Shown: positions 1-5,668 of the stretch, one piece after another
Position numbering within the stretch: the first letter of the stretch is position 1
How the letters are laid out: each line of letters begins with the position of its first letter
Assembly (NCBI GenBank): GCA_021828225.1
Contig: JAKASH010000236.1
Span: forward strand, 1 to 5,668
Direction: 5' to 3'
Source of the DNA: Acidobacteriota bacterium
Lineage (GTDB): Bacteria; Acidobacteriota; Terriglobia; UBA7540
DNA: 5,668 nt
Notes under the pieces: model-generated
What the model was told of the DNA's origin: nothing
What the model saw: the letters and a program-made list of their open reading frames with translations, nothing else
Database searches by the model: none
Position numbers and translations under genes: made by a program

Positions 1-399
1 TGTGTGATTGGCAACAAAATCGAGGATCAACTGCATGCCGCGTTTGTGGATGCGCTCGAGTAGTCGAGCCAGAGCCGCATCCCCACCCAACCCGTGATCA
101 ACCGTGTAAGCGGCGATGGCAAATCCAGAACCGCAGATGTCTTCCTCCTTCAGGTCCGGTAGGGTCTCCTGAAATTCCTTACGCCACTCCGGGTTCTGGC
201 GCGCGATTTGCTGCCCGGCTAGGCCAGTCTGCCAGACGCTCAGGAACCAGACCCAGTCAAAGCCCTTTTCGGCTAACTGGTCCAGGTCGGCATCGGGAAT
301 GTCATCCAAGGTAGCGGGCCGGCCGAGTTCACGGGAAAGTTGGGTTAACCAGACGCGGGTGTTGATCTGATAAAGCGATGGATAGAGGGGTTCGCGCAT
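1..399 (-). CDS. GH13 alpha-amylase-family glycoside hydrolase, N-terminal 133 residues (3' end outside window)
   Basis: This is an open frame of exactly 133 codons from an ATG at 397-399 to the window edge, so the C-terminal part is missing. The protein starts MREPLYPSLYQINTRVWL, a typical opening of a GH13 (beta/alpha)8 barrel in which 'YQINTRVWL' forms the first strand. Residues 46-60 (KGFDWVWFLSVWQTG) fit the second strand and its loop. Residues 97-106 carry AYTVDHGLGG. Residues 124-133 (LILDFVANHT) match GH13 conserved region I (usual form DxVxNH), whose Asp and His line the substrate pocket. The catalytic Asp, Glu and second Asp of regions II-IV would lie beyond the edge. A GGAG five bases before the ATG supports this start. 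Family members act on alpha-1,4 or alpha-1,1 glucosidic bonds; the exact substrate cannot be read from this fragment. No signal peptide is visible, so it is probably cytoplasmic. The family call is firm and the specificity is open. Confidence 0.9.
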   Translation of the reverse strand, partial: MREPLYPSLYQINTRVWLTQLSRELGRPATLDDIPDADLDQLAEKGFDWVWFLSVWQTGLAGQQIARQNPEWRKEFQETLPDLKEEDICGSGFAIAAYTVDHGLGGDAALARLLERIHKRGMQLILDFVANHT

Positions 400-426
400 C
401 CCAGCTCCAATCTCAGTCTCGGCCGC

Positions 427-452
427 GCACCGCGCCTGCGGCCTAGCCGCTC
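427..452 (-). repeat. Diverged direct repeat, copy B (partner at 1294-1319)
   Basis: This 26-base GC-rich stretch matches 1294-1319 at 22 of 26 positions in the same orientation. In both copies it covers the Ser-Gly-stop codons and the first bases of the 3' flank. It is the best-preserved part of the longer similarity between 427-534 and 1294-1402. Confidence 0.6.
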
Positions 453-534
453 TCGACCTGTTCTAAATCTACGACTGCGGCCACCGTGCCGAGCGCTAGC
501 TCCTGTTAGCGGCAGTGGTGGCAACCAGCGACAT
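443..534 (-). pseudogene. Decayed copy of the 3' end of a GH63/MGH1-like glucosidase gene
   Basis: Read on the minus strand, this stretch aligns with the last 31 codons of the GH63-type gene (1402 to 1310). By hand I count about 62 identical bases of 92 with one single-base gap. The first part reads MSLVATT against MHLFATT. After the gap, and in the other frame, it reads VAAVVDLEQVESG and a stop against [13 protein letters not shown] and a stop. The single missing base breaks the frame, so it cannot encode a protein. Similarity continues about 16 bases past the stop codon into the 3' flank. No similarity is obvious upstream of 534, where the 3' end of the membrane-protein gene begins 26 bases away. 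The best explanation is a remnant of a duplicated or earlier paralogous gene. A short intergenic repeat that includes gene ends is the alternative. Confidence 0.55.
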
Positions 535-559
535 CGCGATATTTTCGATTTGTCGTGAC

Positions 560-1249
560 CTATCCCTTTCCCACTGCCGACGCCGCAGCAGCCGCAGACA
601 CACTTCGGAAATTGTCAATCAGGATGTAAACGCTGATTGAGAGCACCCAGAGCGGAAAAACCAGCAGAATCCACTCGATGGTTTCGACGGTCAGCAGGAG
701 CATTAGTGCCAGCGCTAAGCCGAGGAATGCCATCCAGCGTGGAACGATTCCGGTTCGTACCGAGATCACAGAAGTCGAGACCATGAATACGCCGGCCATT
801 TTTATGGCGTACATGTGCATCGCCTGAAAAATTTGGATGCGGCCCAGGGCATAGGCACCGGATTCTGTCAGGTTCACGAGCCCGCTGCCCAAGAGTCTGA
901 CGATTCCTCCCGCGAGCGAACCCGCGACGAAGATCATGGCCAGGAACAGCAGCGCGCTGCCGAAGAAAACGGTCGCAAAGAAACGGTCCTCCAGATCCCC
1001 TAAGCGGTCACGCAGCACGCCAACGAACCACAGGAAGGCGATGCCGGCGAACGGCAGCAGATCCAAGGCGAGAGAGATCCTCCTCGAATGACTGACAACG
1101 TCCGTCGCTGCTACCATCGGATTGGCGGGAATGGAAGTCCGGATCAGCATCATGGAGGTCATCAGCAAGAGGGAAAAGATGATCCCAGCAATGGCGGCAG
1201 CGCGCGGCGTCCTCATGCCCTGACGGAACAAATCTACTCTCTGCTTCAT
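560..1249 (-). CDS. Six-helix integral membrane protein of unknown function (229 aa)
   Basis: I do not recognise a named family. The protein is strongly hydrophobic, with six likely membrane helices at about residues 17-38, 58-79, 91-116, 142-164, 171-190 and 191-212. A basic N-terminus (MKQRVDLFRQGMRTPR) suggests that end lies in the cytoplasm. The loop between helices 2 and 3 is charged (LRDRLGDLEDRF), as is the start of the loop after helix 4 (VRTGIVPRW). The tail is alanine-rich (SAAAAASAVGKG). There are no visible nucleotide-binding, metal-binding or protease motifs, so transporter, sensor or accessory roles are all open. The ATG at 1249 is preceded by GAGG six bases upstream, which supports this start; Met12 is a weaker alternative. 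It lies 60 bases after the GH63-type gene and 160 bases before the GH13 gene. It could be co-transcribed with the GH63 gene, but nothing in its sequence links it to sugar metabolism. Confidence 0.85.
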   Translation of the reverse strand: MKQRVDLFRQGMRTPRAAAIAGIIFSLLLMTSMMLIRTSIPANPMVAATDVVSHSRRISLALDLLPFAGIAFLWFVGVLRDRLGDLEDRFFATVFFGSALLFLAMIFVAGSLAGGIVRLLGSGLVNLTESGAYALGRIQIFQAMHMYAIKMAGVFMVSTSVISVRTGIVPRWMAFLGLALALMLLLTVETIEWILLVFPLWVLSISVYILIDNFRSVSAAAAASAVGKG

Positions 1250-1293
1250 TTAGAGCCTCGAAATATCCGTTCGTGAACTCGACCTCCGCTCCA

Positions 1294-1319
1294 GCGCCGC
1301 GCCTCCGGCTTAACCGCTC
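1294..1319 (-). repeat. Diverged direct repeat, copy A (partner at 427-452)
   Basis: This stretch covers the last codons and stop of the GH63-type gene and the first 16 bases of its 3' flank. It matches 427-452 at 22 of 26 positions. Conservation past the stop codon is unusual for simple protein homology and points to copying at the DNA level. Confidence 0.6.
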
Positions 1320-2701
1320 ACTACTTGCTTTACTTCGGTGAATGCGGCCATCTTGCTGATCTCGAGTGCCTGTTCTGGCGAAGTGGTTGCAAACAGATGC
1401 ATGGCGCGGGCAATGATCCCCGTCCATCCGGTCTGATGGTTGGCGCCGAGGCCGGCCCCGTTGTCACCGTGGAAGTACTCGTAGAACAGGAGGTAATCGC
1501 GCCAGTGCGGGTCCTCCTGAAACTTCCGGGTTCCCCCATAGACCGGCTGCCGCCCATAACTTTCGGGCAGAAAAATGCTGGCCAGCCGGCGCACGATCTC
1601 CTGGGCAACCTGATATAAGGTCATGTACCGCCCCGCCCCCGTGGGACATTCGATCGTGAAGTCATTGCCATAGTAGCTGTAATACTGCAGCAACGCGCGG
1701 ATGATCATCGACGAGGCGATCCACAGGAAATGCTCTGCGAACTTGAGCGACATCTCCATATAAGCTGGCCGCTCCAGTGCCAACTGCGAAGCGATCTCGA
1801 GCATGTTCTGGCAGAAGAGTGCCATCCAGGCGGTCCCGTCGGCCTGCTCCAGGTATCCGCCCGTCGGCAGCGGAGCGCTGCGGTCGAAGACGCCGATATT
1901 GTCGAGGCCAAGGAATCCGCCCTCGAAGACGTTGTTGCCGGAGCGGTCCTTGCGGTTAACCCACCAGGTGAAGTTGAGCAACAACTTCTGGAAAGACCGC
2001 TCGAGCCAATCGACATCGCCCTGGCCGCTTCGGGCCTTCTCCAAGCGGTAGGCGAAGATAGTGGACCAGGCGTGCACCGGCGGGTTGACGTCACCGAAGT
2101 TCCATTCGTAGGCGGGGATTTGTCCGTTGGGATGCAAGTAGTCTCCCTGGAGCATCAGGTCCAACTGCCGCTTGCCGAAGTCAGGGTCCACCAGGGTCAG
2201 CGCGAGGACATGGAAGGCCAGGTCCCAGGCCGCATACCAGGGGTATTCCCACTTGTCCGGCATCGAGATGATGTGGGCATTGCACATGTGGTGCCAGTGC
2301 TCGTTGCGAGGAGCGCGGCGCCGCTTCGGCTTGAACGGGTCGGCACCGTGCTCCTCGAGCCACTGGTCGACATCATAGTAATAAAGCTGCTTGGACCATA
2401 ACATGCCAGCCAACGCCTGGCGCATCAAGCTGGCCTCATCGGCGCCGAGTGACGACGGGATGACCGAGGCATAGAACTCATCTGCTTCGGACAGCCGGGT
2501 GGTCATCACTTCATCGAAATGCTCGCCAAAGGGATCTCTCTGGGCCTCGGGCGCAGTCTCGGTGAGGCGCAGGCGCAGCACAACACTCTCTCCAGCGCCC
2601 ACCGTCAGCTTGTAGTCCGCAGACACCTTCGTTCCTATAGAAGCGGGGTTCACCGCCCCACCGAAGCCATGCACGATATAGTTATTGATTCCGTCCTTCA
2701 C
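1310..2701 (-). CDS. C-terminal catalytic fragment of GH63/MGH1-like glucosidase (463 codons)
   Basis: The frame opens at a GTG (2699-2701) and ends at TAA 1310-1312. Numbered from that GTG, it contains [16 protein letters not shown] (149-164), [19 protein letters not shown] (190-208), [17 protein letters not shown] (259-275), [20 protein letters not shown] (281-300), [17 protein letters not shown] (325-341) and [20 protein letters not shown] (406-425). By analogy with GH63 and GH37 (alpha/alpha)6-barrel enzymes, Asp267 is the likely general acid and Glu408 the likely base; this assignment is inferred from motif context. The segment between SSM and IIRALL is missing relative to the family, which would disrupt the barrel. 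No ribosome binding site precedes the GTG, but the GTG overlaps the upstream stop as GTGA, so translational coupling is conceivable. The C-terminus (EVKQVVSG) resembles the decayed copy at 443-534. Confidence 0.75.
   Translation of the reverse strand: MKDGINNYIVHGFGGAVNPASIGTKVSADYKLTVGAGESVVLRLRLTETAPEAQRDPFGEHFDEVMTTRLSEADEFYASVIPSSLGADEASLMRQALAGMLWSKQLYYYDVDQWLEEHGADPFKPKRRRAPRNEHWHHMCNAHIISMPDKWEYPWYAAWDLAFHVLALTLVDPDFGKRQLDLMLQGDYLHPNGQIPAYEWNFGDVNPPVHAWSTIFAYRLEKARSGQGDVDWLERSFQKLLLNFTWWVNRKDRSGNNVFEGGFLGLDNIGVFDRSAPLPTGGYLEQADGTAWMALFCQNMLEIASQLALERPAYMEMSLKFAEHFLWIASSMIIRALLQYYSYYGNDFTIECPTGAGRYMTLYQVAQEIVRRLASIFLPESYGRQPVYGGTRKFQEDPHWRDYLLFYEYFHGDNGAGLGANHQTGWTGIIARAMHLFATTSPEQALEISKMAAFTEVKQVVSG
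1700..1709 (-). other. Deletion junction 2 in the GH63-type gene (in frame), at a 10-base palindrome
   Basis: The codons TCG ATG ATC ATC CGC join the motif FLWIASSM to IIRALLQYY without a frame change. In relatives I expect well over 100 residues between them. The join lies in GATGATCATC, a perfect 10-base palindrome, with ATGATC/ATCATC offering short homology for slippage or end joining. The palindrome may be coincidental. Confidence 0.6.
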
Positions 2702-3042
2702 ATAGGGCGTGCTGTCACGTCCTCGCCATGATTGCCCTGGCTATTCGTCAGGCCGAAAAGACGCTCTTTCAGGATCGGGTCCTTGCCGTTCCGCAGGGCC
2801 AAAGCAAAGCAGAGCTGTTGTTCGTCATCAGAAATGCCGGCAAGTCCGTCTTCGCCCCAGCGGTAGGCGCGGGAGCGGGCCTGGTCGTGGGTGAAGTAGT
2901 CCCAGGCGTTTCCGTCTTCACTGTAGTCCTCGCGCACCGTTCCCCACTGGCGCTCACTCAGATAAGGCCCCCACTTCTTCCAGGCTTCAATCTTTTCATT
3001 GGCAGATTCGAGTCGCGTAGTTTCCGCATTCTTGCTGATCAT
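2698..3042 (-). CDS. N-terminal fragment of GH63/MGH1-like glucosidase (114 aa)
   Basis: The fragment starts [20 protein letters not shown] and carries the family's hallmark N-terminal region: [20 protein letters not shown] at about residues 22-41, [20 protein letters not shown] at about 47-66, and [18 protein letters not shown] at about 92-109. It then reads five out-of-frame codons (TARPM) and stops at TGA 2698-2700. The ATG at 3040-3042 is chosen because GAGGAG lies six bases upstream. An in-frame ATG at 3102 would add 20 residues unlike the family and lacks a comparable site. On its own this piece holds no catalytic residue, so any product would be inactive unless it associates with the downstream piece. 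The fragment is certain as a reading frame but doubtful as a functional protein. Confidence 0.7.
   Translation of the reverse strand: MISKNAETTRLESANEKIEAWKKWGPYLSERQWGTVREDYSEDGNAWDYFTHDQARSRAYRWGEDGLAGISDDEQQLCFALALRNGKDPILKERLFGLTNSQGNHGEDVTARPM
2705..2718 (-). other. Deletion junction 1 in the GH63-type gene (frameshifting)
   Basis: On the minus strand the frame reads Gly-Glu-Asp-Val up to 2716. The downstream frame then makes family sense from CCC (2705-2707), reading Pro-Tyr-Val-Lys-Asp-Gly. Roughly 200 residues found between these motifs in relatives are missing; the size is from memory. The bridging codons in the downstream frame read Asp-Ser-Thr. Asp-Ser-Thr-Pro also occurs in the lost part of relatives as I recall, so two successive events are possible. 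Confidence 0.7.
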
Positions 3043-3048
3043 TGTGGT

Positions 3049-3054
3049 CTCCTC
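3049..3054 (-). promoter_or_regulatory. Ribosome binding site of the GH63-type gene
   Basis: The minus strand reads GAGGAG, then a six-base spacer ACCACA, then ATG at 3042. This strong Shine-Dalgarno match fixes the start at 3042 over the in-frame ATG at 3102. Confidence 0.8.
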
Positions 3055-3132
3055 TCGAGTTGCGTAGCGAGTGTTTGATGGTGTGCCGGTCTGGACGCAC
3101 ACGCGCTCCCACAGACGACCCGCCTTATCACC

Positions 3133-3157
3133 AGGAACGTGCGAAAGGACAGTTCCT
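3133..3157. repeat. Short inverted repeat in the GH63 leader region
   Basis: AGGAAC (3133-3138) and GTTCCT (3152-3157) are perfect inverted arms around a 13-base loop. The element lies between the possible promoter and the start codon, so it could form a weak hairpin in the leader RNA or bind a regulator. Six base pairs is short enough to arise by chance. Confidence 0.25.
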
Positions 3158-3183
3158 CCAACTCATAACATTGAACTAGTTAC

Positions 3184-3211
3184 ATGCTAGGAGTGAGAAA
3201 TGCCTTGTCAC
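3184..3211 (-). promoter_or_regulatory. Possible sigma-70-type promoter for the GH63-type gene
   Basis: The minus strand has GTGACA (3211-3206, 5 of 6 to TTGACA), a 16-base spacer and TAGCAT (3189-3184, 4 of 6 to TATAAT). Transcription would begin near 3177, giving a leader of about 135 bases. The -35 element lies inside the odd palindrome TTGTGACAA (3213-3205), which could be an operator. The match is moderate and unsupported by any second line of evidence. Confidence 0.35.
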
Positions 3212-3499
3212 AACTGTCAGAATTACCAGTAGCGGGGCAGTCTTTGATGTCATAAGGGTTGCTGTTCCGGCCGACGCCGATTTCAGTTGGTGACTCTCAA
3301 GGATTTAATGCCTTGGCCAGTCCGCCGAGCATTTTTCGCAGACCGCAGGTACCCGGGCGATTGTCCGTACCATCTCCACACAATCTTCAGACGGTTGGTA
3401 GTCGCGCCGCCTCGAAATCAGCCCAAAGCCGCTTTCGGCGCCAACAACTCATGTCAAGTCAGGAGGAAAGAGCCTCTCCCCAAGGACGGCGTGCCTGGG

Positions 3500-5584
3500 T
3501 CACTTCCTTCCTATCTGTTCCTTTGCTGCCGCAACCACCTCTTCCGGGTGGAACCCGAACTTCTTCTGGAGTTCCTTGAGAGGTGCCGAGGCCCCAAAGG
3601 TCTTCATGCCGATTATGCGACCCCCCAAGCCGGTGTATCGCTCCCACCCGAAGGTTGATGCCTGCTCCACTGCCACTCGCGCGCTCACGCTGGGTGGCAG
3701 CACGCTGTCGCGGTAATCCTGTGGCTGGTGGTCGAAAATCTCCCAGGACGGCATTGAGACCACCCGAGACCGAATACCTTCGGCGAGTAACTTCTCATGA
3801 GCCTCCACGGCCAGGCTGACTTCACTCCCTGAGGCGATGAGGATCACCTCGGGATTTCCGCCCAGGGCGTCGCCGAGCACGTAAGCGCCGCGTGCCACAC
3901 CCGAGGCTGGCGCGTACCTACGGCGATCGAGCGTCGGGAGGGCCTGACGCGACAGTACGAGTACGACAGGTTCGTGGGTCAGTTGCATGATGTAGCGGTA
4001 AGCCTCGACAACCTCATTGGCATCGCAAGGCCGTAGCGTGATCAGTCCGGGGATGGCGCGCAATGAGGCGAGTTGCTCGACTGGCTGATGTGTCGGTCCA
4101 TCTTCACCGACGCCGATTGAATCGTGCGTAAAGATGTGAATCACCGGGATCTCCATCAAGGCGCCCAGGCGAATCGCCGCCCTCCCGTAATCGCTGAAGA
4201 TCAAAAATCCTGAGCCAAAAGGCCGAATCTTGGACAGGGATAACCCGTTCAGGATAGCTCCCATGGCGTGTTCCCGGATTCCAAAGTGGAGGTTTCGTCC
4301 GGCAGGGTTCTCGGCACTAAAATCTCCGGCGCCTTCGAACGTGAGACGCGTCTTACATGAAGGGCCGAGGTCAGCAGAGCCTCCCAGTAACCACGGCATG
4401 TTCTTCGCAATGGCGTTCAGTGCCTGGCCCGAGGCGTCCCGAGTTGCGATTCCCTTGGAATCCGCGGCGAAGGTTGGCAATCCTTTATCCCAATCTTCAG
4501 GCAACTCGCGACGGATCATGCGATAACCCTGGTCTGCGAGCTCAGGGTACTGTTGTCGAAATACTTCAAACTTAGCCATCCACGCGTCGCGCAACGCCTG
4601 CCCGCGTGCTCCCATACCCGCCTGGAAATGTTCACGCACGCCGTCGGGCACGAGGAACCTCACGTCTTCCGGCCAGCCGTAATGGCGCTTTGCCAGCCTG
4701 ATCTCCTCATCTCCCAGCGGCTCGCCGTGCGCGGCACTGGTATCTTGTTTGTTCGGTGCGCCGTAGGCGATGTGGCTATCGACAATGATCAGGGTGGGTC
4801 GCTCCTTTTCATTCTTGAACGTGCGAAAGGCGCGCTCCAGCATTTCCAGGTCGTTGGCATCGCCCACCCGCGTCACGTTCCACCCGTACCCCATGTATCG
4901 TGTCGCCACATCATCGCTGTAAGTCAAAGCTGTATTGCCTTCGATGGTGATGTGGTTGTTGTCGTAAATCCAACACAGGTTGTCGAGTTTGAGATGCCCC
5001 GCCAGCGAAGCAGCTTCGCCAGAAATCCCTTCCATCATGCACCCGTCGCCACATAGCGAATAGACATCGTAATCGAACAATTCGAAGTCCGGGCGATTGA
5101 AATAACTCGCGAACCACCGAGCGGCAATTGCCATGCCAACACTGTTAGCAAGTCCTTGTCCTAATGGGCCCGTTGTTGTCTCAACGCCCGAGGTCCAACG
5201 GTATTCCGGGTGGCCGGGGCATTTGCTCCCAAGCTGCCGAAAACGCTTGAGGTCTTCCAGCGTCACCGACAAATGCCCGAGCGTCTCATACTTGGGATTG
5301 ACCGCTTTCACGCCGGTCAAATGCAACATTGCATATAAGAGGGTCGAAGCGTGGCCGGCGGAAAGCACGAAACGGTCGCGATTGGGCCAGATCGGGTGGT
5401 TGGGGTCAAAGCGCAGGAAACGCTGCCACAGACAATAGGCTACCGGCGCCAGGGCCATCGGCGTTCCCGGGTGGCCTGAATTGGCCTGTTGCACTGCGTC
5501 CATCGCCAGAGTGCGGATGGTATTGATGCTCAGTTGCGCGAGTTCTGTGTCAGTTATCGGTCTTTTGATTGGTGTGGCAGCCAT
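3500..5584 (-). CDS. tkt: Transketolase (694 aa, complete)
   Basis: Transketolase moves two-carbon ketol units between sugar phosphates in the non-oxidative pentose phosphate pathway. It uses thiamine diphosphate and a divalent metal in the cytoplasm, normally as a homodimer. The length is typical. The N-terminal pyrophosphate domain shows NSGHPG (His38), SAGH (His78), TTTGPLGQG (137-144), and the ThDP motif from GDG at 179-181 to the Asn pair at 209-210, where Asp180 and Asn210 bind the metal. His286 lies in AAHGEPLG. The middle pyrimidine domain shows FGIREHAMG with the catalytic Glu438, HDSIGVGEDGPTHQPVEQ (His487, Asp488, His499) and the phosphate-binding Arg546 in LSRQ. The C-terminal domain follows (about 565-694) with SGSEV and FGWERYTG. 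The ATG at 5584 has GAGGAG six bases upstream. Residue roles follow from homology to E. coli and yeast transketolase. It is the first gene in the window's transcription order and shows no sign of damage. Confidence 0.98.
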   Translation of the reverse strand: MAATPIKRPITDTELAQLSINTIRTLAMDAVQQANSGHPGTPMALAPVAYCLWQRFLRFDPNHPIWPNRDRFVLSAGHASTLLYAMLHLTGVKAVNPKYETLGHLSVTLEDLKRFRQLGSKCPGHPEYRWTSGVETTTGPLGQGLANSVGMAIAARWFASYFNRPDFELFDYDVYSLCGDGCMMEGISGEAASLAGHLKLDNLCWIYDNNHITIEGNTALTYSDDVATRYMGYGWNVTRVGDANDLEMLERAFRTFKNEKERPTLIIVDSHIAYGAPNKQDTSAAHGEPLGDEEIRLAKRHYGWPEDVRFLVPDGVREHFQAGMGARGQALRDAWMAKFEVFRQQYPELADQGYRMIRRELPEDWDKGLPTFAADSKGIATRDASGQALNAIAKNMPWLLGGSADLGPSCKTRLTFEGAGDFSAENPAGRNLHFGIREHAMGAILNGLSLSKIRPFGSGFLIFSDYGRAAIRLGALMEIPVIHIFTHDSIGVGEDGPTHQPVEQLASLRAIPGLITLRPCDANEVVEAYRYIMQLTHEPVVLVLSRQALPTLDRRRYAPASGVARGAYVLGDALGGNPEVILIASGSEVSLAVEAHEKLLAEGIRSRVVSMPSWEIFDHQPQDYRDSVLPPSVSARVAVEQASTFGWERYTGLGGRIIGMKTFGASAPLKELQKKFGFHPEEVVAAAKEQIGRK

Positions 5585-5590
5585 GGGTCA

Positions 5591-5596
5591 CTCCTC
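5591..5596 (-). promoter_or_regulatory. Ribosome binding site of transketolase
   Basis: The minus strand reads GAGGAG, a six-base spacer TGACCC and then ATG at 5584, a strong match that supports the start. The remaining upstream bases (5597-5668) show no clear promoter. Whether they hold the end of an upstream gene cannot be decided, because two minus-strand frames there run to plausible stops. Confidence 0.75.
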
Positions 5597-5668
5597 GCTG
5601 TACGGCAGTTTGTTCGTCCAAGCCGTGAGTCTGGTGCTGGGATGTCTACACCTCCGGCCCCAGAGATC

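Larger units (their letters stand above)
1310..3042 (-). pseudogene. GH63 / MGH1-like glucosidase gene with two internal deletions (frameshifted)
   Basis: The two coding pieces 2698-3042 and 1310-2701 together are one damaged gene. Intact relatives, as I remember them, are one polypeptide of nearly 900 residues, with an N-terminal beta-rich domain and a C-terminal (alpha/alpha)6 catalytic barrel. Here about 580 codons remain. The first piece stops right after a conserved NHGEDV motif. The second resumes at PYVKDGIN in another frame, so most of the N-terminal domain is missing. A second gap joins FLWIASSM directly to IIRALLQYY and removes part of the barrel, including the usual GNSNWRGPVW-type segment. 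The flanking sequence is very well conserved with no further stops, so the damage is recent or is an assembly error. A strong ribosome binding site and a possible promoter sit upstream. Enzymes of this group hydrolyse alpha-glucosidic or mannosyl bonds in the cytoplasm; the substrate here is unknown. Confidence 0.85.
3043..3499. other. 457-base intergenic region between transketolase and GH63-type gene
   Basis: No convincing gene is present on either strand. On the minus strand it holds the possible promoter at 3184-3211, the inverted repeat at 3133-3157 and the ribosome binding site at 3049-3054. I found no clear hairpin plus T-run terminator after the transketolase stop; GC-rich self-complementary bits near 3480-3499 are imperfect. 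Plus-strand open frames here run into the antisense of the transketolase gene and look unlike real proteins. The length suggests that the GH63-type gene has its own transcription start. Confidence 0.6.

Noticed and set aside
1008..1427. Minus-strand frame bridging the GH63 gene end and the membrane-protein gene
   Set aside because: It overlaps both better-supported genes in a different frame, and its Arg/His/Asp-rich composition is typical of an out-of-frame translation.
1730..2401. Long plus-strand open frame (223 codons) opposite the GH63-type gene
   Set aside because: It is a shadow of the strongly conserved minus-strand gene, caused by GC-rich codon bias. It shows no recognisable domain and no clear ribosome binding site.
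2690..2720. Programmed ribosomal frameshift as an explanation for the GH63 frame change
   Set aside because: There is no slippery heptamer or clear downstream structure, and a large conserved block is missing at the same place, which a frameshift cannot explain.
3340..3370. GGTAC/GTACC inverted repeat as a terminator or riboswitch
   Set aside because: It has a five-base stem, a loop of about 14 bases and no T-run, so it is indistinguishable from chance in GC-rich DNA.
3290..3400. Short minus-strand open stretch ending KMLGGLAKALNP in the intergenic region
   Set aside because: Only about 30 codons lie between stops, no ribosome binding site precedes the ATG, and no family is recognised. It is too weak to call a small gene.
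3480..3499. Rho-independent terminator directly after transketolase
   Set aside because: The CCCAGG and CCTTGGG arms pair only with a bulge and are not followed by a run of T on the minus strand.
3259..3658. Plus-strand open frames covering the intergenic region and the 3' end of transketolase
   Set aside because: Their second halves are antisense to conserved transketolase codons, their composition is proline- and arginine-rich without domains, and no ribosome binding site supports them.

Overview
The window reads as a chromosomal carbohydrate-metabolism locus of a free-living, moderately GC-rich bacterium. All supported genes lie on the minus strand, so transcription runs from high to low coordinates. 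The gene content and protein wording recall Acidobacteriota, but that placement is an impression and not a demonstrated assignment. I see no tRNA, rRNA, CRISPR array, integrase, transposase or phage gene.

In order of transcription: (1) a complete transketolase (5584 to 3500) with an intact ThDP site and all expected catalytic residues; (2) a 457-base non-coding stretch with a possible sigma-70-type promoter and small inverted repeats; (3) a gene of the GH63 / MGH1-like 'glucosidase' family (3042 to 1310) with two internal deletions. The first deletion shifts the frame near 2700-2718. The second keeps the frame near 1700-1708; (4) a six-helix membrane protein of unknown function (1249 to 560); (5) a short gap holding what looks like a decayed copy of the 3' end of the GH63 gene plus its 3' flank (534 to about 427); (6) the N-terminal 133 codons of a GH13 alpha-amylase-family protein, cut by the window edge (399 to 1).

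The two glycosidase families act on alpha-glucosidic compounds such as compatible-solute glucosides, trehalose-like sugars or glucan fragments. Transketolase would carry released hexose phosphates through the pentose phosphate pathway. A shared sugar-use role is plausible but inferred only from adjacency. The 457-base gap and the separate ribosome binding sites argue against one tight operon.

The most unusual content is the state of the GH63 gene. Two separate blocks that I remember as conserved in this family are missing, yet the remaining sequence is highly conserved and retains both candidate catalytic carboxylates. A diverged partial copy of its tail lies about 0.87 kb downstream. This could reflect real gene decay after duplication, a strange split enzyme, or an assembly error. 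I found no convincing undescribed defence, mobile or regulatory system.
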